From CAWBYL01 sp963793025 (GTDB taxonomy: Bacteria > Actinomycetota > Acidimicrobiia > Acidimicrobiales > Acidimicrobilacustridaceae): a stretch of 64,000 bases of DNA. Where the stretch lies: assembly GCA_963793025.1 (NCBI GenBank), contig CAWBYL010000006.1:744001-808000 (forward strand). Reading direction: 5' to 3'. The position numbers were made by a program, and so were the translations under genes. Below, piece after piece: positions 25,832 through 34,788 of this stretch; the stretch's first letter is position 1, and each line of letters begins with the position of its first letter. Under the pieces are notes generated by a model. The model searched no databases, was not told the origin of the DNA, and saw nothing but the letters and a program-made list of their open reading frames with translations.

Positions 25832-26865
25832 GCCTGGTCCTCGCCGCCTTCTCGCCGCCGTACTGGCTGTCGACCCTCATCAAGGTCCTCATCATCGGGG
25901 CCGTGGTCCCCACCACGGCGCTCATCCTCGGCATGGTCTTCCTGTTCAAGGTCATGAGCTGGATGCAGAGCCGCCTCGGCCCCCAGGAAGCGGGCCCCCG
26001 CGGGACGCTGCAGCTGCTCGCCGACGGCGTGAAGTTCCTCCAGAAGGAGGACATCGCCCCCAACGGCGCCGACCGCTGGGTCTTCAAGGCCGCTCCCATC
26101 GTCGTGCTCGTCTCCACGCTGTTGCTCTACGTCGCCCTCCCCGCCTCCACCCACGTGGTGGTCGAGGACCTCGACGTCGGTGTCTTCTACGTGCTCGCCG
26201 TGTCCTCGCTGTCGGTGCTCGGCGTGCTCATGGCCGGTTGGGCCTCGGCCAACAAGTACTCGCTCATGGGTGGTCTGCGGGCCGCCGGCCAGCTGATCGC
26301 CTACGAGCTCCCGATGGTCCTCGCCGTCATCGGTGTCGTCATCCAGGCCGGCTCGCTCAGCCTCAACGCCATCGTCTCCTCCCAGGCCGACGGCAGCATC
26401 TTCGGTTGGGGCGGCATCGGCAACCCGTTCATCCTCACCCAGTTCATCGGCTTCGTGATCTTCATCGCCGCTGTCCAGGCCGAGCTCACCCAGCCGCCGT
26501 TCGACATGCCGGTGGCCGAGTCCGAGATCGTCAGCGGCTACCAGGTCGAGTACACCGGCTTCCGCTTCCTGATCTTCTTCCTCGCCGAGTTCGCCACCGC
26601 CTTCGTGTTCGCCGGCATCGCCTCGATCCTGTTCCTCGGGGGCTGGGCCGTGCCGTGGCTCGAGACCTCGAGCGACTGGTACTACGTGCTCGGACCGTTG
26701 GTGCTGTTCGCCAAGGTGATGACCGTCTCGTTCATCATCTTCTGGGTCCGCTTCACCTATCCCCGCTTCCGTGAGGACCAGCTCCAGAGCTTCGCCTGGA
26801 AGGTGCTCATCCCCCTCGCGCTGGTGAACATCGTCATCACCGCCGTCTTGAAGGTCGTCCTCTGA
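25828..26865 (+). CDS. nuoH: Complex I subunit H (second operon)
   Basis: This 345-residue membrane subunit carries the first-loop motif QSRLGPQEAGPRGTLQLL and the acidic quinone-chamber loop AELTQPPFDMPVAESEIVSG. Length is closer to the family norm than the first copy. It directly follows nuoD2 by ATGA overlap, where a 14-subunit operon would have E, F and G. The stop overlaps nuoI2 as TGATG. Confidence 0.94.
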   Translation: MSLVLAAFSPPYWLSTLIKVLIIGAVVPTTALILGMVFLFKVMSWMQSRLGPQEAGPRGTLQLLADGVKFLQKEDIAPNGADRWVFKAAPIVVLVSTLLLYVALPASTHVVVEDLDVGVFYVLAVSSLSVLGVLMAGWASANKYSLMGGLRAAGQLIAYELPMVLAVIGVVIQAGSLSLNAIVSSQADGSIFGWGGIGNPFILTQFIGFVIFIAAVQAELTQPPFDMPVAESEIVSGYQVEYTGFRFLIFFLAEFATAFVFAGIASILFLGGWAVPWLETSSDWYYVLGPLVLFAKVMTVSFIIFWVRFTYPRFREDQLQSFAWKVLIPLALVNIVITAVLKVVL

Positions 26866-27368
26866 TGCCCCAGATGCCCGGACTCATCAAAGGCCTCGGC
26901 GTCACGTTCGGGGAGATGGTCAAGACCCTGAAGACGGGTCCGCAGACCACCCGCTACCCCCACGAGCGCGAGGAACCCACGGCGCGGGCACGCGGCGTCA
27001 TCACCCTGTACGAGGAGAACTGCACGGCGTGCATGCTGTGCGCCCGCGAGTGCCCGGACTGGTGCATCTTCATCGAGGCCCACAAGTACCTGGCGCCGCC
27101 CCGTCGTGAGGGGGGCAAGCCCCGCCAGAAGAACGAGCTCGACCGCTTCGACATCGACTTCTCGCTGTGCATGTACTGCGGTATCTGTGTCGAGGTCTGC
27201 CCGTTCGACGCCCTCTTCTGGAGCCCGGAGCACGAGTACTCCGAGGTCCACATCGCCGATCTGCTCCACGACAAGACCCGCCTGGCCCAGTGGATGCAGA
27301 CGGTCCCCGAGTTCGAGGCGTACGAGGCCGGCTCCGAGGCCAAGGTCAAGAAGGTGCCCCGGGACTGA
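26865..27368 (+). CDS. nuoI: Complex I subunit I (second operon)
   Basis: This 167-residue protein has two [4Fe-4S] motifs at C53, C56, C59, C63 (CTACMLCARECP) and C102, C105, C108, C112 (CMYCGICVEVCP). With NuoG missing, these clusters are the probable electron entry point, where a soluble ferredoxin or other donor could dock. It lacks the His/Asp tail of the first copy and has a basic loop between the motifs (PPRREGGKPRQKNE). Confidence 0.94.
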   Translation: MPQMPGLIKGLGVTFGEMVKTLKTGPQTTRYPHEREEPTARARGVITLYEENCTACMLCARECPDWCIFIEAHKYLAPPRREGGKPRQKNELDRFDIDFSLCMYCGICVEVCPFDALFWSPEHEYSEVHIADLLHDKTRLAQWMQTVPEFEAYEAGSEAKVKKVPRD

Positions 27369-27877
27369 TGCTCGCCCTCCTCGTCGCCCAGAACATCGCG
27401 TTCTACGTCATCGCTGCGCTCATCGTGTTCGGCGCGGTGCGGGTCGTGACGTGCAAGAACCTGGTGCACGCCGCCCTGTGGCTGGTGCTCGTGCTGGCCG
27501 GTGTGGCCGCCCAGTACATCCTGCTCGCCGCCGAGTTCATCGCCGTCACCCAGGTGCTCGTGTACCTCGGCGCCATCGTCGTGCTCTTCCTGTTCGGCAT
27601 CATGCTCACGCGGGCCAAGACCGGCCTCGACGAGGACCTCGACAACTCCGGTCCCGCCCGGGTGGGCGCCGTCATCGTCGGTCTCGGGCTGCTCGGCGTC
27701 ATGGGCTGGGCCCTCTGGGACGGATTCCGCGATCGTGAGTTCGGCGACCTCGTCGTGCAGCGCACGGCCGACGTCAGCGACTCCATCTTCTCCACCTACC
27801 TGGTCCCGTTCGAGGTCATCTCGGTGCTCCTGCTCGCCGCCCTCATCGGCGCCATCGTCCTGGCAAGGCGCGACTGA
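27368..27877 (+). CDS. nuoJ: Complex I subunit J (second operon)
   Basis: This 169-residue five-helix subunit starts at ATG 27368 overlapping the nuoI2 stop. The pattern NLVHAALWLVLVLAGVAAQY followed by VTQVLVYLGAIVVLFLFGIM is the conserved helix 2-3 region. It is shorter than the first copy because it lacks the C-terminal hydrophilic tail. It participates in coupling quinone chemistry to the pumps. Confidence 0.92.
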   Translation: MLALLVAQNIAFYVIAALIVFGAVRVVTCKNLVHAALWLVLVLAGVAAQYILLAAEFIAVTQVLVYLGAIVVLFLFGIMLTRAKTGLDEDLDNSGPARVGAVIVGLGLLGVMGWALWDGFRDREFGDLVVQRTADVSDSIFSTYLVPFEVISVLLLAALIGAIVLARRD

Positions 27878-28194
27878 TGCTCGTCAACCAGTTCCTCTTC
27901 CTCGGGGCCGTCCTCTTCTGCATCGGGGTCTACGGCGTTCTCGCCCGGCGCAACGCCGTGCTCGTGCTCATGTCGATCGAGCTGATCCTCAACGCCGTCA
28001 ACATCAACCTCGTGGCCTTCGGGGCCATGTGGAGCGCCGGTGACCAGGGCCTCAACCTCTCCGGTCAGGTGTTCGCCCTGTTCGTCATCGCCGTCGCCGC
28101 CGCCGAGGTGGGTGTCGGCCTCGCCATCGTGCTGCTCATCTACCGCAACCGCCAGAGCATCGACATCGACGAAGTCGATCTGATGAAGGGCTGA
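27877..28194 (+). CDS. nuoK: Complex I subunit K (second operon)
   Basis: This 105-residue three-helix subunit retains both membrane glutamates: MSIELILNAVNINLV in helix 2 and AAAEVGVGLAIVLLI in helix 3. Its ATG overlaps the nuoJ2 stop. Spacing to nuoL2 is seven bases. All features agree with a functional proton-path subunit. Confidence 0.94.
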   Translation: MLVNQFLFLGAVLFCIGVYGVLARRNAVLVLMSIELILNAVNINLVAFGAMWSAGDQGLNLSGQVFALFVIAVAAAEVGVGLAIVLLIYRNRQSIDIDEVDLMKG

Positions 28195-28201
28195 CGTCGA
28201 C

Positions 28202-30469
28202 GTGATCCCGAACATCCTCGACAAGGTCTGGATCGTCCCCGCCGTGATGGCGGCCTCGTTCCTGCTCATCCTCTTCTTCGGCAAGCGCCTCGGCACCAAG
28301 GCCACCGCCGGCATCGGCATCGGCGCCGTCGCCATCTGCCTCATCTTGTCGGTCGTCGTGGCCGGCCAGTGGATCAACCGGGTCAACCACCCGCCCACCG
28401 GCGAGAAGCTGGCCCAGGACATCGCCCAGGCCAACGGGCTCACCCCTGTCTCCGAGGGCGACATCGCCGCCGACGTCAACGCCGCCACCGCCGACTCCGG
28501 TGAGACCGTCCCGTCCGGGACCGAGGCGACCTCATCGGAGTCCACGGCTGCCGGATCCGAGTCCACGGCCGCCGCCGACGAAGCCGAGCACGCCGCCTCC
28601 GAAACCGGTCACGAGGGCGAGGGTGAGCACGAGTCGGTTCCCCCGGTGGTCCGCACCGTGACCTGGTTCCAGATCGGCGGGATCTCCTTCGAGCTGGGCA
28701 CCCTGCTCGACGGCCTGGCCGCCATGATGCTCGTCACGGTTTGCCTCATCTCGCTGCTGGTGCACATCTACTCCACGGCCTACCTGGACGGCGACGTGCG
28801 CTTCACGCACTACTACGCCTTCCTCTCCCTCTTCACCTCCTCGATGCTGTTCTACGTCCTCAGCTCCAACACGCTGCAGATGCTCGTGGGGTGGGAGCTC
28901 GTCGGCGTGTGCTCCTTCGTGCTGATCGGGCACTGGTGGGAGGAGCGCAAGAACACCGACGCCGCCCTCAAGGCCTTCCTCACCAACCGCGTGGGCGACA
29001 TGGGCCTGCTCATCGGCGTGATCATCACGTTCTTCGCCGCCGGGGCCACCAGCTTCAACGTGCTGCACATCAACGAGTACGCCCTCTCGGGAGCGGCCAA
29101 CTCCACGCTGCTGCTGGTCGGGGCGCTGTGCCTCTTCGGTGGCGTCACCTCCAAGTCGGGCCAGTTCCCGCTGCACACCTGGCTCCCCGACGCCATGGCC
29201 GGTCCCACGCCGGTGTCGGCGCTGATCCACGCCGCCACCATGGTCGTGGCCGGCGTCTACCTCATCGCCCGGCTCTACGCCGTGTTCTTCGAGGGTCTCA
29301 GCATCGGGTCGAGCTCGCTGCACTACGTGGCGTTCATCGGTGGCTTCACGACCATCATCGGGGCCGTCCTGGCCTTCGTGCAGACCGACATCAAGAAGGT
29401 GCTGGCCTACTCCACCATCTCCCAGCTCGGGTACATGGTCATGGCCCTCGGCGTCGGCGCCTGGACGGCCGGGGTGTTCCACCTCTTCACCCACGCCTTC
29501 TTCAAGGCCTGCCTGTTCCTGGCCGCCGGCTCGGTGAGCCACGCCTGCCACCACACCTTCGACATGCGGGAGATGGGGGGACTGCGCAAGTACATGCCGA
29601 GCACGCACAAGACCTTCGTGATCGCGTCGTTGGCGTTGGCCGGCATCGTCCCCTTCGCCGGCTTCTGGTCCAAGGACGAGATCCTCGCCGGCTCGCTCAA
29701 CGGCCAGGAGAACGCCTACACGCTGATGCTGGTGTTCGGCCTCATCACCGCCTTCCTCACTGCGGCGTACATGGCCCGGGCCTACTACCTGACCTTCTAC
29801 GGCGAGTACCGCGGCCATGGCACCCCTCACGAGTCACCCAAGGTCATCACCGTCCCGCTGTGGATCCTCGCCTTCGGCGCCATCGTGCTCGGCTTCACCA
29901 ACCTGCCGGCCTTCTTCAACGCCCCCGACAGCGTCACCACCCGGTTCGAGCACTTCGTCGAGCCGACCTTCGCCTTCCCCGCCCTCCAGCACGCCGAGTT
30001 CACCCCGTGGCTGGCCGTGCTCTCCACGATCCTCGCCGTCAGCGGCATCGTGGTGGGTCTGGGCTACTACGTGCGCAACTACGGTCCGCACGGTCTCACC
30101 ACGAGGAACAAGGCGGCGCGAGCCGGCTACGTGTTCCTCGAGAACAAGTACTACCTCGACACGCTGTACAGCGACATCATCGTCGCCGACACCAAGGGTC
30201 CCCTGGCCCGGGCGGCGTACTGGTTCAACCAGAACGTGCTCGACGGGATCGTCAACGGGGTCGGGCGTGTCGCCCGGGTGGTCGCCGTCCACCTGTACGA
30301 GGACGTCGACCAACTGGTCGTCGACGGCGTGGTGAACGGTTCGGGCCTGGTCTCGGAGGAATCCGGCCAGTTCCTGCGCCGGATGCAGACCGGCAAGGTC
30401 CAGCAGTACGCCGCCCTCCTCTTCGCCGCCGCGGTGGTCATCGCCGGCGTCTTCATGTTCGTCATCTAG
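28202..30469 (+). CDS. nuoL: Complex I subunit L with external low-complexity insert (second operon)
   Basis: At 755 residues this is unusually long. Between the second and third hydrophobic stretches, at about residues 62-150, lies an insert rich in Ala, Ser, Thr, Glu and His, likely an exposed flexible loop. The pump core is intact: WELVGVCSFVLIGHWW, WLPDAMAGPTPVSALIHAATM and KKVLAYSTISQLGYMVMA. It starts with GTG. The first copy has its insert at a different place, so the extra segments arose independently. Confidence 0.93.
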   Translation: MIPNILDKVWIVPAVMAASFLLILFFGKRLGTKATAGIGIGAVAICLILSVVVAGQWINRVNHPPTGEKLAQDIAQANGLTPVSEGDIAADVNAATADSGETVPSGTEATSSESTAAGSESTAAADEAEHAASETGHEGEGEHESVPPVVRTVTWFQIGGISFELGTLLDGLAAMMLVTVCLISLLVHIYSTAYLDGDVRFTHYYAFLSLFTSSMLFYVLSSNTLQMLVGWELVGVCSFVLIGHWWEERKNTDAALKAFLTNRVGDMGLLIGVIITFFAAGATSFNVLHINEYALSGAANSTLLLVGALCLFGGVTSKSGQFPLHTWLPDAMAGPTPVSALIHAATMVVAGVYLIARLYAVFFEGLSIGSSSLHYVAFIGGFTTIIGAVLAFVQTDIKKVLAYSTISQLGYMVMALGVGAWTAGVFHLFTHAFFKACLFLAAGSVSHACHHTFDMREMGGLRKYMPSTHKTFVIASLALAGIVPFAGFWSKDEILAGSLNGQENAYTLMLVFGLITAFLTAAYMARAYYLTFYGEYRGHGTPHESPKVITVPLWILAFGAIVLGFTNLPAFFNAPDSVTTRFEHFVEPTFAFPALQHAEFTPWLAVLSTILAVSGIVVGLGYYVRNYGPHGLTTRNKAARAGYVFLENKYYLDTLYSDIIVADTKGPLARAAYWFNQNVLDGIVNGVGRVARVVAVHLYEDVDQLVVDGVVNGSGLVSEESGQFLRRMQTGKVQQYAALLFAAAVVIAGVFMFVI

Positions 30470-30488
30470 GAGCCCAGGAACCGACTCG

Positions 30489-32048
30489 ATGAAAGACTTC
30501 CTGAACAGCTGGGGCCTGAGCCTCGCGGTGTTTCTGCCCGTTGCGGGCGCACTCGTGATGCTCGTCATCCCGAAGGCCCAGGAGCAGCTGCACAAGACCG
30601 TCGCGCTGGTCACCAGCCTGGTGGTGGCCTTCGTGGGCGTGCTGTTGCTGACCAACTTCGACTACGACGCCGGGGGCGCGCTCCAGTTCGTCGTCGACAA
30701 GTCGTGGATCCCGGTCATCAACAGCCGCTACATCGTGGGCATCGACGGGATCTCGCTCCCGCTCATCGCCCTCACGATGCTGGTGGTGCCGTTGTGCATC
30801 ATCTACTCGTGGAACCACTTCCCGGAGCCCAAGAACCCCAAGGCGTTCCTGATCCTGATCCTGATCCTCGAGACCGGGATGATCGGCACCTTCGTGGCCC
30901 AGGACCTCATCTTGTTCTTCGTGTTCTTCGAGGTCGTCCTGCTCCCGATGTACTTCATGATCGGGGTCTGGGGCGGCGAGAAGCGCCAGTACGCGTCGAT
31001 GAAGTTCTTCCTCTACACGCTGTTCGGGTCGGCGCTCATGATCGTGAGCTTCCTGGCCCTGTACTTCCTGTCCGACCAGGTGATGGTCGACGGCAGCCTG
31101 ATGCACACCTTCGACATGCGGGCTCTGCCCGCCGCCGCCGCCGGCATCTCCACCGGTGCTGCACTGTGGATCTTCGGCGGCATGTTCATGGGTTTCGGCA
31201 TCAAGGTGCCCATGTTCCCCTTCCACACGTGGCTCCCCGACGCCCACACCCAGGCCCCGACGGTCGGTTCGGTGATCCTGGCCGCCGTGCTGCTGAAGCT
31301 GGGCACCTACGGGTTCGTGCGCATCGCCCTGCCCATCCTCCCGGGGGCCGCCGAGAAGTGGGCGCCGTTCATCGGCCTGCTCGCCGTCATCGGCATCATC
31401 TACGGCGCGCTGTGCTGTCTGGCCCAGACCGACATGAAACGGCTCATCGCCTTCTCCTCGGTGGCCCACATGGGCTTCGTGATGCTGGGCATCGCGTCGC
31501 TCACCGACTTCGGCATCAACGCCGCCATCTTCGGGATGGTCGCCCACGGTCTGATCACCGGCATGCTCTTCTTCGTGGCCGGTTCCACCAAGGACCGCTT
31601 CCACACCCTCGACATCTCCCGCCTCGGCGGCATGCTCAAGCAGATGCCGTACATGGGCTGGATCCTCGGCCTGTCGGCCATGGCCTCGCTCGGCCTCCCC
31701 GGTCTGGCCGGGTTCTGGGGTGAGTTCCCGGCGATCCTGTCGGCCTACAACCCCGGCGGCGACCTCAACGCCGGCCTGTTCCGGGTCTACATGGTCGTGG
31801 CCGCCCTCGGCACCGTGCTGGCCGCCGGGTACCTGCTGTGGCTGTTCCAGCGGGTGGCCTTCGGGGTGCCCACCGATGAGTTCGAGCACGACAAGAGCAT
31901 CAAGGACGTGTACCTCACCGAATGGGTGGCCTGGCTCCCGATGCTCGTGCTGATCGTCGTGCTCGGCGTCTTCCCCAACATCATCTTCCACGTCACCGAT
32001 CCCGCCGTCTCGTCCATGACCGCGGTGTTCCGCGGCACCGGAGGCTGA
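30489..32048 (+). CDS. nuoM: Complex I subunit M (second operon)
   Basis: This 519-residue antiporter-like subunit retains the helix-5 glutamate (FVFFEVVLLPMYFMIGVWGG) and the lysine region IKVPMFPFHTWLPDAHTQAP. It lies 19 bases after nuoL2 with an AGGAACC stretch upstream, so it is slightly looser in spacing than the rest. It is of normal family length and lacks the hydrophilic tail of the first copy. Confidence 0.94.
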   Translation: MKDFLNSWGLSLAVFLPVAGALVMLVIPKAQEQLHKTVALVTSLVVAFVGVLLLTNFDYDAGGALQFVVDKSWIPVINSRYIVGIDGISLPLIALTMLVVPLCIIYSWNHFPEPKNPKAFLILILILETGMIGTFVAQDLILFFVFFEVVLLPMYFMIGVWGGEKRQYASMKFFLYTLFGSALMIVSFLALYFLSDQVMVDGSLMHTFDMRALPAAAAGISTGAALWIFGGMFMGFGIKVPMFPFHTWLPDAHTQAPTVGSVILAAVLLKLGTYGFVRIALPILPGAAEKWAPFIGLLAVIGIIYGALCCLAQTDMKRLIAFSSVAHMGFVMLGIASLTDFGINAAIFGMVAHGLITGMLFFVAGSTKDRFHTLDISRLGGMLKQMPYMGWILGLSAMASLGLPGLAGFWGEFPAILSAYNPGGDLNAGLFRVYMVVAALGTVLAAGYLLWLFQRVAFGVPTDEFEHDKSIKDVYLTEWVAWLPMLVLIVVLGVFPNIIFHVTDPAVSSMTAVFRGTGG

Positions 32049-32052
32049 CCCG

Positions 32053-33564
32053 GTGCTCGCCCAGCTGCTGATGTTCGCGTGGGACGCGCCGAAGATGGAC
32101 TTCCACGCGTTCGCGCCCGAGATCATCGTCACCGCGACCCTTGTCATCGTCTTGTTGGTGGACGCCTTCACCGGTGACGACTCGCGCTGGGCCACCTCGT
32201 CGATCGCCGGGATCGGCCTCCTGGTCGCCACCATCCCGCTGTTCACCCTGGCCTACGACGGCGCGGACCGGATCCTCTTCGGCGGCGGCTACGTGGTCGA
32301 CGACTTCGCCCTCGTGATGAAGGCGTTGTTCCTCCTGACCGGCTACGTGGTGGTGCTGCTCTCCACCAACTACATCGCCGAGGGCGACTACTGGGAGGGC
32401 GAGTACTACCAGCTGATCCTGGCGTCGGTGCTGGGCATGATGGTGATGGCCTCGGCCCGCGACCTCATCAGCATCTTCGTCGCCCTGGAGCTGCTCTCCA
32501 TCCCCGCCTACATGCTCGCCGCCTGGCGCAAGCGCGACCTCAAGGGCAACGAGGCGGGCATGAAGTACTACCTGATGGGGGTGTTCGCCTCGGCGATCAT
32601 GCTCTACGGGATGTCGCTGATCTACGGCCTCACCGGTACCACCTTGTTGGCCGGGATCGGCCCCGTGCTCGGCGAGAAGATCTCGAGCGACCCCATCATC
32701 ACCCTCGGCATCGTGTTCGTGATCATCGGCTTCGCCTTCAAGGTGTCGGCCGTCCCTTTCCACACCTGGGCGCCGGACACCTACGAAGGTGCGCCTACAC
32801 CGGTCACCGCCTTCCTGGCCGTGGCGTCCAAGGCGGCGGGGTTCGTGGCCCTGCTCCAGATCATCCTCATCGGCTTCGCCGGCCGCCACGACGTGTACGA
32901 GCCCCTCATGTGGATCCTCGCCGCCGTCACCATGACCGTGGGCAACCTCATCGCCCTGCGCCAGACCAACGTGATCCGCATGCTCGCCTACTCGGGCATC
33001 GCCCAGGCGGGCTACATCATCGCCCCGCTGGCGGTGGCCGGCACCAGTGCCGAGGTCGGCAAGCAGGCCCTCCAGGCCATCGTGGTGTACCTGCTGATCT
33101 ATGCGGTGATGAACCTCGGTGCCTTCGCCGTGGTGATGGCGGTGGCCCGCAAGACCCGGTCGGGCGAGCTCAGCTCCTTCGGTGGGCTGTTCTCGTACGC
33201 GCCCGGCCTGACCGTGGCCATGACCATCTTCTTGTTCTCGCTCGCCGGCATCCCGCCGGCCGGAGGGTGGTTCGCCAAGCTGGCCATCTTCGGTTCGCTG
33301 ACCTCGGCCGGCACCACCGCGGGGTACGTCCTCGCCGTGTTCGTCGCCGTCAACTCGGTGGTGGCCTTCGCCTACTACGGGCGCCTGATGCGGATCATGT
33401 GGATGGACGACGCCCCCGACGGCGACCGCACCCCCATCCGGGTGCCGGCCAGCATCACCGCTGCTCTCGTCATCACCGTCGGAGTCACGATGGTGTTCGG
33501 CATCCTCCCCGGAGCCGTCACCCACTTCACCGACCCGATCACCCTGCTCGGTCTCGGTAGCTGA
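32053..33564 (+). CDS. nuoN: Complex I subunit N (second operon)
   Basis: This 503-residue antiporter-like subunit starts at GTG four bases after nuoM2. Conserved parts include VALELLSIPAYMLAAW with the helix-5 glutamate, FAFKVSAVPFHTWAPDTYEG with the central lysine, and NVIRMLAYSGIAQAGYI. It completes the eleven-subunit set. A methyltransferase of the complex I assembly-factor family follows 17 bases later. Confidence 0.94.
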   Translation: MLAQLLMFAWDAPKMDFHAFAPEIIVTATLVIVLLVDAFTGDDSRWATSSIAGIGLLVATIPLFTLAYDGADRILFGGGYVVDDFALVMKALFLLTGYVVVLLSTNYIAEGDYWEGEYYQLILASVLGMMVMASARDLISIFVALELLSIPAYMLAAWRKRDLKGNEAGMKYYLMGVFASAIMLYGMSLIYGLTGTTLLAGIGPVLGEKISSDPIITLGIVFVIIGFAFKVSAVPFHTWAPDTYEGAPTPVTAFLAVASKAAGFVALLQIILIGFAGRHDVYEPLMWILAAVTMTVGNLIALRQTNVIRMLAYSGIAQAGYIIAPLAVAGTSAEVGKQALQAIVVYLLIYAVMNLGAFAVVMAVARKTRSGELSSFGGLFSYAPGLTVAMTIFLFSLAGIPPAGGWFAKLAIFGSLTSAGTTAGYVLAVFVAVNSVVAFAYYGRLMRIMWMDDAPDGDRTPIRVPASITAALVITVGVTMVFGILPGAVTHFTDPITLLGLGS

Positions 33565-33581
33565 CGAACAGCGGCCCGCCC

Positions 33582-34748
33582 GTGCCGGACGACCAGTCGC
33601 CGGAAGCGGCACCCTCGCTGGCGGCCCGGATACGTCGGCGCATCGAGGTCGAAGGCCCGCTGGGTTTCGCCGACTACGTCGACCTGGCCCTCTACGAGCC
33701 TCGTCTGGGCTTCTACGCCACCGGAGGTCGGGCCGGTGGGCGAGGCGACTTCCTGACCAGCCCCGAGGTCGGCCCGTTGTTCGGGGCCGTTCTGGGCCGG
33801 GCCTTCGACGCCTGGTGGGACGAGATGGGTCGGCCTGACCCGTTCGTGGTCGTCGACGTCGGCTGCGGCCCGGGAACGCTGGCCCGGGCCGTGCGGGCGG
33901 CCGCACCCAGATGTGCCCGCTCGCTCCGCTACCTGATGGTCGAGCGGTCGTCCTCGCAGCGAGCTCGTCATCCCGAACACCTCGCGGGGTGGACGGGGGA
34001 GAGCGACGGCGCGGCGCTCGATCGGGTGGCTCGCTCCCCGCTGGGCGGTGAGGGACCGGCGTTCACGTCGACGGCCGCCGTGCCGCAGAACTTCACCGGG
34101 GTGGTCGTGGCCAACGAGCTGCTCGACAACCTGGCCTTCGACGTCGTTCGTCGTGGGCCCGGCGGGTGGGAGGAGCTCTCGGTCGGTCTCGACCAGGCCG
34201 GCGAGCTCGCCCTCGTCGCCCGGCCCGACGCGACGGGCGCCGACCCGGTGCGGGCGGCGTTCGCCGACGTGGGGGAGGGTTGGTTCCCGTGGCAGGCCCA
34301 GGCGCGGGCGTGGGTGGCCGACATCCTGGGCCGCCTCGAGTCAGGACGGATCGTGGTGTTCGACTACGGCGCTCCCACGGTGGAGCTGGCCCGCCGACCC
34401 GAGTTGGGCTGGCTGCGCACCTTTCGACGCCACGAGCGGGGGGGACATCCGCTCGATGATCCCGGATCCCAGGACATCACCTCCGACGTGGCCGTCGACC
34501 AGCTCCAGCTCGACCACCCGGCCGACCTGGTCGTCGGACAGGCCGAGTGGCTGCGGCGATGGGGCGTCGACGAGCTGGTGGAGGAGGGCCGTCGGATCTG
34601 GAACGAGCGGGCCGGCGTCGGCGATCTGGAGGCGCTACGCGGGCGGAGCCGGGTCGGCGAGTCCGAGGCCCTCCTCGACGAAGAGGGCCTCGGAGCCTTC
34701 ACGGTGCTCGAGTGGGAGGCCGCCGGCGGGTCGGACGGGCACCGGTAG
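33582..34748 (+). CDS. MidA/NDUFAF7-family SAM-dependent methyltransferase
   Basis: This 388-residue protein belongs to the COG1565 group: N-terminal GPLGFADYVDLALYEPRLGF and GDFLTSPEVGPLFG signatures, SAM-binding VVDVGCGPGTLARAV near residue 97, and VVVANELLDNLAFDVV. The human homologue NDUFAF7 dimethylates an arginine of the 49-kDa subunit (NuoD equivalent) during complex I assembly. It lies 17 bases after nuoN2, which fits a role on one or both NuoD proteins here. The substrate has not been shown in bacteria of this type as far as I know. Confidence 0.87.
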   Translation: MPDDQSPEAAPSLAARIRRRIEVEGPLGFADYVDLALYEPRLGFYATGGRAGGRGDFLTSPEVGPLFGAVLGRAFDAWWDEMGRPDPFVVVDVGCGPGTLARAVRAAAPRCARSLRYLMVERSSSQRARHPEHLAGWTGESDGAALDRVARSPLGGEGPAFTSTAAVPQNFTGVVVANELLDNLAFDVVRRGPGGWEELSVGLDQAGELALVARPDATGADPVRAAFADVGEGWFPWQAQARAWVADILGRLESGRIVVFDYGAPTVELARRPELGWLRTFRRHERGGHPLDDPGSQDITSDVAVDQLQLDHPADLVVGQAEWLRRWGVDELVEEGRRIWNERAGVGDLEALRGRSRVGESEALLDEEGLGAFTVLEWEAAGGSDGHR

Positions 34749-34788
34749 GCTCCGTCGGGTCGGGGGATCAGGAGCACAGGAGGCACCC

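Noticed and set aside
7140..33564. Second nuo operon as a recent tandem duplication or assembly repeat
   Set aside because: Proteins differ clearly in sequence and length, gene content differs (no EFG), and no nucleotide repeat is seen between the operons.
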